Source: Paramecium tetraurelia (lineage: Eukaryota > Ciliophora > Oligohymenophorea > Peniculida > Parameciidae). Taken from it: 64,000 bases of DNA. Positions 46,188-58,195 of the stretch are shown here, in pieces. The notes beneath the pieces are model-generated. The model was not told the origin of the DNA. It did not search any database and saw nothing but the letters and a program-made list of their open reading frames with translations. Every line of letters starts with the position of its first letter. Within the stretch, counting starts at the first letter, position 1. Made by a program: the position numbers and the translations under genes. Location: positions 79,094-143,093 of the forward strand of contig NW_001799038.1 in the NCBI RefSeq assembly GCF_000165425.1, given 5' to 3'.

Positions 46188-47548
46188 TCAATTTAAAACT
46201 TCAAATTTGACTTATCCTTCTAAACATGACATGTAGACGTATTGTTTTTGTTTCATCAAAGATCCCTTTTTCTAAAATAAAATCAAAATAGCATCTCTTG
46301 TAAACAATCTCAGACTCACTATATCATCAACAAAGTTTAAATTTAGTCCGACGATGCTATCTATTTGGAGACAGAACTCTTGCAATTTTCCTAATTTAGA
46401 ATCATCTCTGCATTAATTATATAAACATGCCCAATTACCAACATTATCAATATTCTTGGTCAATTCATAGGCTGTTTATTCAACATATCCAAAATGAAGA
46501 CAGCCAGATAGAAATGAAAGAATGCGTATGCGTATTTCTATATTATCTTGAAAATACAACTCCTGTGAAACAATAGTAGTATTCTTTTGCATAGTGATAA
46601 TTTTGCCTCCCTCTTCAAATTTGACTTTCGGTTTGCCTAATAAACTTCTCTTGGTTGTTTTATCTAGGAATTGGAGTGTTGGCATCAAAGGACTTATAGC
46701 GTCATCGAATTTAGAAATGGAAGTGTTTGTTAGATTGTTATTTTGTGCATAAGTGTTTGTAAAATTATCTATGTTTTCAAAACTATCTTTATTTAACAAC
46801 AATTGTTAGGTTTCTCCTAATTAATCTATTTATGATAAGTTCAAAGTGATTGCTTATGGCATTGATTTAACATCTGTTGATTTCTATTCATTACTATCTT
46901 CTTATAAAATAGATTGGAAATTTAGATAAATTTATGAATGTGTAGTCTTAATTAAATCTTGCATTTTTTGTTTGAATTATTAAATCTTCTTGTACTTCTG
47001 AGAATTATCTTGAAGTGAATGCACACTCTTTTCCACTTGTGATTTGAGATCATCCATGTTTGCTAGGAATGCATCTTAGACTGTTAGAAATACATTGTCG
47101 AATGTTAAAGAAGGATATGGACTCTCTTTGCCACTCAGAATGCAATCTTATAACCATGTATACTCATCTACATTAGAATAACTAATCTACGTAAGTTGAT
47201 ATGACGACAACTGTTTTCCTAGTTGTGAAGATATTTAATCAATCTAAATAGTTTGTCTCTTTTATTCACAATTTCTTTGATAACTAAAATATTCTGGGAC
47301 TCATGCTGATGATCATTTATTATACATTTTAAACTAGCTAGTCAATTCAATTACCATAAGATGTGTTGATATTCCTCGCAATTCGAATCTATGCAAATGG
47401 CTATAATTGAGTCATGATCATGTAATTAACATTGTAAATCCTTGAATAAATCATTAATTCTGAAGATGTAGGTTTTCAATTAGAGATCGAACTCTGACCA
47501 TATGAAATGCGTATTATGAGGTTTATATTTGAGTAAGCATTTTCTCAT
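46188..47548 (-). CDS. B-box-like zinc-binding coiled-coil protein, 438 aa
   Basis: Introns of 21 and 23 nt give 439 codons. Near residue 50 lies IAICIDSNCEEYQHILCLKC, followed by INDHQHESQN. The C-x4-C ... C-x2-C ... H-x2-H ligands suit a B-box zinc finger. A coiled coil follows (DDLKSQVEKSVHSLQDNSQK). The C-terminal 200 residues look globular, ending CLEGQVKFEVLN, and resemble the kelch- or SPRY-like ends of ciliate B-box proteins, without a firm match. It is divergent from the pore-less channel-like gene with just 71 bp between starts. Confidence 0.7.
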
Positions 47549-47619
47549 AATTTAAATTGAATTATTATTAAATAAACTTTTTATAGTTTTTCAAGTACTA
47601 ATTTAAATATCCAAAAATC
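47549..47619. promoter_or_regulatory. 71-bp bidirectional promoter
   Basis: The full distance between two divergent ATGs, the shortest such space in the window. It must hold both core promoters and both 5' leaders. No named element is visible. Confidence 0.45.
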
Positions 47620-50406
47620 ATGCTCATGCACTATCACTTAAATGGTTAGTAATAAGGTTCCTCTTCACGTTCGATGTCAATATCTATGGATGATTCAATC
47701 AATATGTAAATACAACCAATTGTTTAAAAAATGGTCGTTGTCAACTCTCATTAACTATTGGTGAGAAAACCATCTAACTAAGCCTAAGATATTGTTCATT
47801 CCCCCCCTACAGCCAGTTTAACTCCACAACAGCCATCAGAAAAACTTCCTGAAAAAGACATGAAGGATTTATTATTAATAGATGAAGAGCCAAGCATCAA
47901 AGAATAATCTATATAAATAACTCCAGAACCAAAAAATAAGAAAAAGCAAATCAAGGATAATGTAGCTAACGCGGAGATAATCATTGACGAAAAGCCTTAG
48001 AACTCTTACAGTGATGTACATTGGAGTAAATTAATTACATCCAAAACAAGTATCACTCGTCCATCATTCTAATTTCATTTTCTTTAAGACAAGGCTGCGG
48101 AATTCTCTATCAAAGTAACTTCTTTTGAGTGGCTCAAACCTAAATTACAAAATACATACTACTATATAAGTAGTGCTGTCTTAAGTGTTTACTTAAGTTT
48201 TTTCATCACATTAATGTTATTCGATTTAGAAGATGGAATGTATTAGCAACCAATCTACTAAGTGATTTTAATGGTATTTTGGTTGATAGATACTATTAAT
48301 TAAATACTTTTTATTCAATATAAAAATGGAGAGGAAATTATTTTAATGGAAGATCTAGTTGCGAGATACTGTAAATTTCAATCATTAATTGATATCTTGG
48401 GCATAATCCCTATCATATTTTGTTTAATTTCAAAAAGAATGCCTACTATTTAATTATTGCATCTCGTTAACATATGGAAAATTAGAAGAGTGTTTTATGA
48501 ATTGTAAATGTTAATAGGTAAATTCGCATTGTACATTTATTATATATTAGAACTCCATTTCGTTTAATTTATAGCTTTGACTATAATTCAATTTTCGTTG
48601 GATAAACATTTAAATTTTTTTGACGAATTCATTGTATTATTCTATAAATCAGAGAATGCTAATGCTCTTACTTATATCGTTAGGCTTCTCATTTTAATTT
48701 ATTATTGTTATTTTATACATAGATACAACTCTGAAGATAAGTGGAAACTGAATCAGATTTCAATTCAAAATAACACAAAGTAAAAAATTAATGGATATAT
48801 AAATAAATTAAAGAGTCAATCAACGGTTGATTTAAATTTCCTGGAATACTTACCTCAGTCATATGTTGAAGACTTCAAAAATTAACGTTATATGTAGATA
48901 CTCTCTAATATACCAATTTTTAAGTCTTCCTTTTCTGAGAAGACTCTCAAGGAAATTTGCAACCTTATTCAAGAATACACTTACAATCCTAATCAAACTA
49001 TCCTTCTTTAGCAGACTCCTAATCAATAACTGTACTTTATTTTATCAGGGGATGTCAGGATCTCCTAGAAAAGAGAAGGCACCTAAGCAAACTGTGAATT
49101 TAAATTAAAAGTGTTAGGTGAAGGTTAGATGTTCAATAACAAAGCTTTTTTCAAGAATTCTTTCTCGAACATTGCTGCTACTTCAATAGGATTCTCTTAA
49201 ATTGCTTAATTGGATGTTGAACTATTTTAGGAGTGTATAAAGAATCATCATTAGGAAAAATAGAAATACAAGATGATGTTGGATTAAATAGTATAATAGG
49301 AATTTTACAGTTTATGTTTGATGCGGTGTTATGCATGTGGTAAATTTCATGACATTGATGAATGTGATCATGTACACTATGTTCCTAAGAGATCTTTTTT
49401 AGTTTCTTACATCTAATCTAATGATATATAGGGAAGATTTCCAAAGAAGAGGATTAGATGTAGACAACAAAGAACGAAGTCATTCATATTAAAAATAGAG
49501 GAGAATGCTTTGCTCTACCAGTAATTGAATATTGAATCAGAGTTATCTGAAGAACACAGGCATTTAGAAGAGATGATAAGTATTCAATAATAGCATTATT
49601 TGAAAGAAGTTACAAATCCATACACGGAAAGATAAAACTCATTATTACAATCTTAATAAACTCCTCACATGGTATCTTAGTAATCTTTAAGAGAATCTAT
49701 ACAATCTCAATAACAGCCTGGACATTAACTAATGGATATTCCAAACATAAGTCCTGTTTAATATGTTCAACAGCCTCCCAGTGGAATTTCGCATAGTTCT
49801 TATGCTTAATTATTAAAAGATGCTTCTGTGAATCGCAAGAATTTCAATGGTTCTTCTGATAAGAATTCTAGTGGCAATGTTTTTTCATTACCCTACAGCA
49901 GCAATGGAAGCAAAACAAATCCGAATAATGTTATGTAGAATAAGGATAAGGAGGAATTGATAAGTATATAATTGAAGAAGGCCAAATTGAAAGACAGTGT
50001 ATATTACCATCAGAGGAGAATACAGAATCAAATAGAGAGTGAGGGTCCACTCACTCCATCTATGTATCAAAAGTGTCAAACCACAGCACCTTAGTAGTAG
50101 TAGACTAAGGCTTTCAGATCAGATCGTAAATCAAATTCCTGCATTTCTGAATCTGAGAAAGGAGAGTATCAAGTACAGTAACAACAAGAGAAACCAACAT
50201 CAAAGTATGGCATCGCCTCTTCCAAATTTACTGGGGAAACTGCAAAATAGTTTATGAGAAATCCTTTGGAAATGCCCAACATTGAATTCTACTAATCGTT
50301 TGAAAAGAGCAATCAGTATAGCGATTTTTTCCCCTAATACAATGTGGATTAAGCAATTGAAAGTTATAAACAATATTAATAATCTAGATCCAGTGCTCAC
50401 AAATGA
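47620..50406 (+). CDS. pore-less cyclic-nucleotide-binding channel relative, 928 aa
   Basis: A single exon of 929 codons without TGA. After a disordered N-terminus there are six hydrophobic segments (SAVLSVYLSFFITLMLF, QVILMVFWLIDTINQILF, LIDILGIIPIIFCLI, YYILELHFVQFIALTIIQF, YIVRLLILIYYCYFIH). These are laid out like S1-S6 of EAG/CNG channels, but no GYG or GFG filter lies between the last two. The cyclic-nucleotide-binding domain reads LQQTPNQQLYFILSGDVRIS and VLGEGQMFNNKAFF. Directly after it is CYACGKFHDIDEC (49327-49365), a knuckle-like motif shared with the neighbouring K+ channel, then FPKKRIRCR. The last 300 residues are Gln/Ser-rich. The upstream ATG choice (MLMHYHLNG) is the first in frame. 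Confidence 0.85.
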
Positions 50407-51936
50407 TTAAATATATTATAAATTATAATTATTCAACTTCCTTAAAAGTATTCTATCAATCTGGTTGAAGACATCCTCTCAAATAATCATACTATTAAAT
50501 TTGATGAACTATAGGTGCAGTATTCAAGAGAATCCTTCTTATTATTAATAAAAATACTTAACAACATACCTATGGGTTTAATGCACTTCTTGGTTAGAAT
50601 GTCATAGCCAATTAAAGACCTTCAAAATTATGAAACCAAACAATTAAAGCAATTATTAGAATGCATTTCTTTAGATTATTTACGATAAGATATCTCTAAA
50701 ATTACCTTATTTGTGCTGATCAACAATTTAGTCATCAATAGTGGGGTTAGTCTTAACACATTAAGTGAACTCAAAAAAATTTAAAATAGCAAAATAACAC
50801 TACACCTACCTTCAGCTAATTTTAATACGTAATATTATAATGGAAGCGTTAATTGGTGCATTTTATAAATGCTCGAAAACATCACTGAATGCGCCACTAT
50901 CATTATTACATTAACAAAATCATTATCATTTGCTACTCTTTTGTACAATGCTCATAGAAGTTTGAAATGCATAAAAATGGCATTCTTCACTACTTCTATA
51001 TCTTTTGAGGCTACTAATGTATTCATCTGTGCATTTACTTAATTGGTAAATGAAGTTAAACAACATTAAGGCCAGATCAAAGTTGCCCAAGAATCATATA
51101 ATCTATTGACGGTAGATGATGAAGAATCAGATTTGAATTTGAGTCTAAAAGAATTACACATAACATACTGTAAGATGCTTATTCAACAAGATGTATTCCT
51201 TAAGTTTTTGGGGCTGCACTCGATCAAATCAAATTTATAATTAATCGAAATTAATCTTAAGATATAGGACAAAGAGCTTATGAGTTTGAATTAGAAAATA
51301 ATAAAAAAACTTTCAAAGATACAGGTTGAATTTATGTTTCAAAATAGTTGAGATAGGAAATATAAAAGAATTGAAACTATTTCTATCCTATTTTATCATA
51401 TATAAAGAATAAAATAATAATGAAACTGAATTATTATTAATAGATTACTTAGCTATAGCAGTTTCAGAAATTGGAGCAATCACTGAAGTATTTATATAGA
51501 TTTTATTATTTTTAGAGAAGAATTCAAAGACTGATGAATGCAAAATTAACTAAATTATAGGAATGTTATGAAGAATATCTAAAGGATGAGGAATCTCCAT
51601 TTGGATTTCAGCAATTGGCAAATTAGGCCAGTAATTTGAAATAGAAAAAAAATAAGTATTTTCATCCTTTTTCAGGTGATTCAATGCCTTAAACTACTCA
51701 TCTAGAAGATCAATAATAACTTTGAAGATTCTATTCTTAAAATGTAACATAATACAAATAACACAATTCAAGTATTGGCGATTAATATGTTTCTAGATTC
51801 AAGAATTATCAAAAAATTAAAATAGAAAGAAGGTAAATTGATTCATTCTAAATTGGATGCACTAGTTTAGCAAGTGCTGCCTACAGAGAATTCCATAAAG
51901 GTTGCACAATGGTTAGAATTATTTATGAAATTGTGA
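50403..51936 (+). CDS. hypothetical helical protein; 5' end unresolved
   Basis: A long coding frame gives LQNYETKQLKQLLECISLDY, NWCILQMLENITECATIIIT and ESYNLLTVDDEESDLNLSLK. After introns of 22 nt near 51350 and 28 nt near 51495 it gives KLTKLQECYEEYLKDEESPF and finally NSIKVAQWLELFMKL before TGA 51934-51936. The frame is the same as the preceding gene and stays open right up to that gene's TGA. No in-frame ATG precedes the first convincing residues. The ATG at 50403, overlapping the TGA by three bases, would need a 67-nt intron. A later Met (MGLMHFLVRM, about 50572) is another option. No family is recognised. Confidence 0.5.
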
Positions 51937-52640
51937 TTATTTCAATCTTTAAAAATGAGTAAATATGATTCTATCTCTTAAATTTCATAGTATTTTAGGA
52001 TGTATCAAGAATTAAGGTATTAGAGAGTGAACAAAAAATTGAGAATTTTATTTTGAATTAATTTAAAAAAACACAAACAATCAAACTCCCCACTCGACAT
52101 CTCGCAATGTCTCAAAATTGTTGAAAGAAGCTACTTAATTGTGTTTTTCTCCAAAACATATATTTACAGACATAATATTATTATTTAATCCCATCCATAT
52201 CCATTTTTATCTATCCTAACTGTTTTTATCAGTAATTATGTTTTTTCCAAATTAATAAATAAATTTCTATTGTTCCTATCAAATGAAGAGCATCGAAAAA
52301 TCGGATTTAATCCCTTTTTCAGAGCTCTGGCCCGTGCAATTTTCTATTTATTAATTTGGTGAAAGGACCTAACTTTAGAATATATATAGATCCCTTATCA
52401 AAACTGAGAAGGACTTTTAAAACATTACTGATTCATCCATACACCTGAACCTTCTAAATGTTTTATAATTAACGCCATTCAGGGCAGAGTTTTTTTTGGA
52501 AATTTTCCATTATAAATTATATTTGAATCTAATATCTAAACTGAATATAATTATTACTCTATATGGATAGATATAAAATGCATTGTTTGTTTATTAATGG
52601 TTCTTAAAAAGAAAGTGATATTTAATATAATAATATACTA
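51937..52640. other. intergenic region between convergent genes (704 bp)
   Basis: No feature recognised. Far longer than other convergent spacers in this window, so unrecognised small genes or RNAs are possible. Confidence 0.5.
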
Positions 52641-53394
52641 TCATTAACAGCAATTTTCTTTTTCTTTTCTACAATTTGTTTTTTTTGTTATTGATTTGCT
52701 TGGTAAATCATCATCTAAAGTTAAATTATCTCCTTGTAATTGTTTAACATTTTTTTACTACTTGGAGGACATTGAACTAAAAATTTCTATTAATCTAGTT
52801 AATCTATACCACTAACTAAGTTGGAGAAGGCCTCTTCTACATTTAAGCCATTTTATGCTGAAGTTTCAATATACCCAATTTTATTTTATTAACAGAGTTT
52901 AGCTGCTTCTACACTTCTAACCATCTATAATCATTTTAAGGATATACTCTATCATTTGCTTAGTCTATTTTATTTCCAATCATCATGATTACAATATTTT
53001 TTGGAGCATACTCTTTTATTTCACTAAGCCATTTTTCTATGTTTGTAAAAGTTATTTCTCTTGTAATATCATAACAAACGAAAGCTCCCACTGCTCCTCT
53101 ATAATAGGCATTTGTTATTGCTCGATATCTTATATTGTTTAAATTTTACCTTTCTTATCCAGCAGTATCCCAAATCTAGCATTTCACACTTTTATTTTCA
53201 ACATTAATTGTCTTTGTTGAAAATTCAACTCCAATTGTGGGTTTGGAGTCTAAGATAAATTCATTTTTTACGAACCTTTACAAAATATTTGTTTTACCAA
53301 CTCCAGAATCTCCTAAAAATTTTTAATAAATTAATTTACCTATTAGGATTATTTTAAACAAGAAATCATACTCGTTTTCATTGCATCTAGTCAT
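52641..53394 (-). CDS. Rab11-type small GTPase
   Basis: Vesicle-traffic GTPase, 217 aa with four introns (27, 21, 23 and 29 nt) that give exactly 218 codons. P-loop GDSGVGKT, switch I TIGVEFST, switch II WDTAGQERYRAIT, guanine specificity NKID and ETSAQ. The run [20 protein letters not shown] matches the Rab11 subfamily (recycling endosomes; in ciliates also the contractile vacuole or cytoproct routes). The C-terminus [10 protein letters not shown] carries a double Cys for geranylgeranylation. The catalytic Gln of DTAGQE is a TAA codon (53155-53157 on the plus strand) and the Gln of CQIWD is TAG (53176-53178). All GTPase residues are intact. Confidence 0.95.
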
Positions 53395-53670
53395 CAATAA
53401 TTTATTTAATAAAATTATGGAATTTGCTAATTTTTCTAAATTTATAAAAGTAGAATTATCATTACAATCCTAAAGATAAATTACCAATAATAAATTTACA
53501 TTTCTTCTTTTGTTAAAATGTATAAATAAGAATGATAACTAATTAATCATTGCAATAGAAAATTATGAGATTAAACTATACAATTTATACATATTTATAG
53601 TTTTATTTGGCTATAACAAATATTTTTATATCAATATATATATTATATACTGTATTATAACTAATAGTTT

Positions 53671-55171
53671 TCAAATTAATTAATTATTTAGTATCGTATA
53701 TAATCCCACGGATTCACAAATACTTTTAAACTAAATTTGATCAGCAACTAGATCTTCTTCTTCAATTTTATATAATGCCTCACTTACTAATTCAAGTAAT
53801 TACACCTCGATTCCTGACAAATTCACCTTGTCTTTGCTAATATAACCATCTTTATCTCCATCTAATTACCTGAAAATCTTTTTTATATTTAAATCAAACT
53901 AGCAAGTTTTAGAGTTATTAATTTTAGTTCTTGAGTCTTATCTTTACGACAGGTTGCTAGTGCTTCTATTGTTCTACTTTAATTCAATTTATTTTATATC
54001 ATCTTGATCCTATTTGTTATAAGGTTGTTAATAAAGTTATTCTTTACTAATTTAATTTTGAAACTTAGAATTATTTTAAATCGATTGTTCTCGTCTAATT
54101 TTAATAAATTAATTACTATTTCTATTCAATTTTTTTCTTTCTCTCAATTTAATCCGTAAATAGCTTTTTAACTTGCTATTATTGAGTTTATTTTTTATTT
54201 TCTTCTTTTTAGTATACATTATTTATTTACGGATTAGAATACATTTTTTAGAATTCTTGTTTAAGCTGTTCAAATTTGTATTGTTTTCTTTCCTTTTCTT
54301 AAATGTAAGGCTTTTCGTTGACTGGTGTGTTTGATCTTTCTTTTTTATTGCTGGTTGATCTATTTTGCTAAGAGTGATTACGACTGCTTATGTCTGATCT
54401 TCTTGGTTAAAAGGATCTGAGTGATGATTGCTCTTTTTAAAGCTAAAAAACCTATTATTATTTTTTTATATGTTATTCTTCTCCCTTTGATTTTGTTTAA
54501 TAGCCGATATTAAATAATGAATTGTCTTCTACTTTCTTTTTTTATTGGATGGCACTTTTAAAATTTGGAGATATATTGGTTTTAGGTGTGGTTTCTGAAA
54601 CTATTTACTACCCCTTATAAATTTAATTTTATTTTTGTTATTCAATCTTATTTTATTGTTGAGTATTTGTTTCTCCATATAGTTTATCATTTGTATTGAT
54701 GGACCTAGGATTGTTTTAATTATTTGCTAATTATTAGAATAACTTACACCTAGCTGATGTTGGCAAATTCCATTACATTTTAGAATTTGAATTGGCCTCT
54801 ATCTTCCTATTAATTTTTTTCTACCATTCTTCATAACTCTTTTATGCTGATACCTAATTCTCATCAGAACTGGCTGATATTATAAGGCCAAAGTCGCTCT
54901 GTTTACTACTCCTTGTTTGAGATGGGCCTTTGTTCAAAAATTATTACTTATTAAATTCTGCAAATCTAGGCGAGGGTTCACGTTTTAGTTATTGCTTAAT
55001 TTAATTTACGAGATATTCTAAGCAATCATTACCAAGTTTGTATCTTTAACAAAAAAGCTCAACTTCTAATTCAACATCCTCTCCTTCATATACTTTTATC
55101 TCTTCGGTCCCATCTTCCATCTATAAACTAACTATAGCAATTGGTTGAGATTCAGCATTTGTCATAGACAT
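53671..55171 (-). CDS. Q-rich protein with a C-terminal EF-hand, about 490 aa
   Basis: Starts MSMTNAESQPIAIVSLQMED, giving a short globular-looking N-terminus with acidic strands (GTEEIKVYEGEDVELEVELF). A long Gln/Asn/Lys/Ser-rich middle part follows, with many TAA and TAG codons. Near the end is one EF-hand, RQLDGDKDGYISKDKVNLSG, with good Asp ligands, then IEEEDLVADQIQFKSICES. The total length is one base off a multiple of three, so one small intron is missing from my model. A cytoskeletal calcium-responsive scaffold is conceivable. No family is recognised. Confidence 0.7.
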
Positions 55172-55407
55172 TTTAAATTCTGCGATATTTATATAAATTA
55201 TTTCTCTAGAAATAATAAAATATAGAAGTTATTATAAAAATTCATTTTTCATGCTGTTTTTAATACGAAATATGACATTAAATATACTAGTTAGAGGTTT
55301 ATTCATAATTTGAAAAATAAAAATCCTTTTCATATATTAAATTTTCAGAGATTAAATAAAATCACAAATGATTAAGATTATAATTAGTTATTTGATTATA
55401 TAATTTA

Positions 55408-58177
55408 ATGAATTAAGGGAATAATTTCATGTAATTTTTCTTTATTAGATAGTGAAGAACTGTTGGATGGTTTTCGCATTTTTGAATGCCAAAGCCAGGG
55501 AAATGAAAGTGCTTTTAAAAACCTATTAAGCCAAGTTAAAGAAAATAGAAAACAACTCAGCAAGCAGTTATACTAAAAACAACCATTTTCAAATGAATCT
55601 TCTTAATTAGCTTCTACTAATACATAGTTTTCTTTGAGTAGATAAAGTTTTAATGCAAACGAAGAGAATGTGTCATGTGAAATAGAGAGAGAAACTATTA
55701 AACAAAACCAGCTCTAAAATGTTATTAAAACAATTTAGAGAAAAATAACTGACTATAAGAAGCATACAGATGTTGTTCTAGAATTAATAAAAGGGTTTAA
55801 TAAAGACAATGAAGCTGCTTAACATGAAGGAATTTAATCAAATTAGTTACTCTATTAAAGTAAAAAAAATGCTGTGGAAGCATAGGAATATCATTAATTA
55901 CTAAAAAATGCTTAGGAGATACAAAAATAAATGTTAATTGATAAACATTCATTAATTTAATAAGATATAAAGGAATTATAAAATGACTATATTGAATATA
56001 GATTGAAATATTAACAGAAAAGTTAAATAATATAATAATAAAGAGAAGCGATAGCAGAATTGGATGAGAAGAAAGCAAAAATATTGTTAAAATAGCAGGA
56101 ACAATCCACTGTGATTTTCTATGCGAACACAATAAAGTTATTAGATGAGATGATCAATAAAGAGGATCCAAGAAGTTTATTTCAATACTAATTTGAGCAA
56201 AGATAACAACTGATTAGATAAAATAAGAAACTAACATAATCATAAGTTCAATCATCAAATCCAGCATCAGTTATGAATATTTTCGCAACTTAAATAGAGC
56301 AGGTTGAATAAGAAATGCTTGAATCTCCGAAAGCAGAAGAAAAAGAAAAAGATCTGAAATTATTAGAATTAATTAAAAGCTCTAATAATCAATTAAATGA
56401 ATTAGATATACAATAAGATCTATTAGCATTTGCAGATATAGTTGTTCAAAATTATTAAGAGTATAAAGAATAGTTCGATAGGTTAGGATTTCAGTTTATA
56501 TAATTAAATGAAAAAAAATTTGAACTTTAATAAATTACGAGAGAAACAAAGTATTGTAAATATCCTGAAACTTCAAATGGTCTCTTACCTTTGAAATTAT
56601 CAGATAATTATAATAATAATTAAATTACTTTAAATATTTTATCAACAAGTGTTGAATTGGATTTGAATGAATAGCGTAATGAAAATGAAGTCAAACGAAT
56701 TCAAAATGCAGTGATAAGATTATTTAATTTTTTGAGAAATCACGTGGGAAGAGTTAACCATTTAATTAAACACATATAAGAACTAAGTGAATTGGTTCCA
56801 TCAACGATATTTTTGGTTTTAGAACAATTAAAAAACTCTTTGTATATTATTGAGATAATCAGAACTCCAACATAAAAGAAGCCATCAATGTTGGCTACAA
56901 CAGTTTTAGAGCAAAAGTAAGAGTTTATCCATGTTAAACATACCAAGTTATTGTCTCAAAAATAAATGCTAAATACTGTTCATATTCCTAAGAAACATGT
57001 CCATGCATCAATTACAAAGTTTAAATACTTAGAAATAGTACAAAAATTTATTAAGTCTTTGCTCTCGGATGAAATAGAAAGATTATTTATTCAATAAGAT
57101 ATGGTGGATGAGTAATTAAAATAAATTATCGATTTAGATTAACCAAGGAAGTTTAGAAATATTGTGAAGAAACCGATCCTGACGAAGAAGCATTGGTGAG
57201 ATATTTAGGAACCAAAAAGATGTTCTTTCAACATCATTTATAACAAAGGACTAGAGGAATGTTGAAGAACGCTCTCTCGAAATTGGGCGAAATACATTAG
57301 AAACTCAAATTTTAAAGTTAATAACGTAATTAGTATTTTTATATATCAGTTCGATTAAAAGGTTTAGATTTTACTGAAGGAAAGTTTAAAAGTGGATGTG
57401 CTTTTAATAGTAATGAACTTCAAATGAAATCATGCTAGCGTACAACATCCAATCATTTTGTATCTAGCTAATAATCATTTGATAATGTCTCGATAAATCA
57501 TTCAGAACATAGCAAACCTCATGGAGGTAAGGATGTATTTCATTTGTTAAAGAAATTGACAAATGTTAATGATATGCAAGAGATAGCATAGTAAGATTCT
57601 GAAGATGTAAATATATTGATATTCATATTAGAGTATTGATAAAGAGAGAGATAAATTGAAAAAATAGTAATACTTTATTAAGAGTTAAGTCAATACAAAA
57701 GATAAAACACAAAAGAATCTGGATGATGATGTATTTTACAGGTTAAATCCGTAAAGGCAGAATCCAAATAAAGAATTAAGAAATTAATTAGGCATTTTGA
57801 GACACATGAGAATTAGTAAATTTATTGATAATTTTTTAGGTGCTGCAAGAAGTAGCTGTTCCATTGATTAGGATATGAAATCTGAAATTTGGAAGATGAC
57901 TTGTCCTGTTAAACCTAGTAAGATTATGAATCGCAAAGATACATTTAGAAAACTATTCAATTCTTCCGATAAGAAATAAGTGGACCTATTGTCCCAAAAG
58001 AAAATGTAAACTAGATCATTTTAGACCAATCTGAATTAGTTGCCAAGAAATACATACACTTCAGGAGATGATGCAGAAGCAATTTGGAAGAAAAAATATC
58101 GAGCAAAGAAAATTTTGAATGCTATTTCGGTAAAGGAAAACTAGAAAGAGAAATTTGGGTTTTTAGAAGTTATTTGA
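55408..58177 (+). CDS. large coiled-coil protein, about 898 aa
   Basis: Three introns (22 nt GTAATTTTTC..GATAG near the start, 26 nt and 25 nt) give exactly 899 codons. Residues 30-340 are charged coiled coil (ERETIKQNQLQNVIKTIQRK). The middle, about 400-620, is more globular: NAVIRLFNFLRNHVGRVNHL and LVPSTIFLVLEQLKNSLYII. The C-terminal part is basic with KMTCPVKPSKIMNRKDTFRK. No known domain is recognised. A cytoskeletal or basal-body role is plausible but unproven. Confidence 0.8.
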
Positions 58178-58195
58178 TATTATAAATAATTAATT

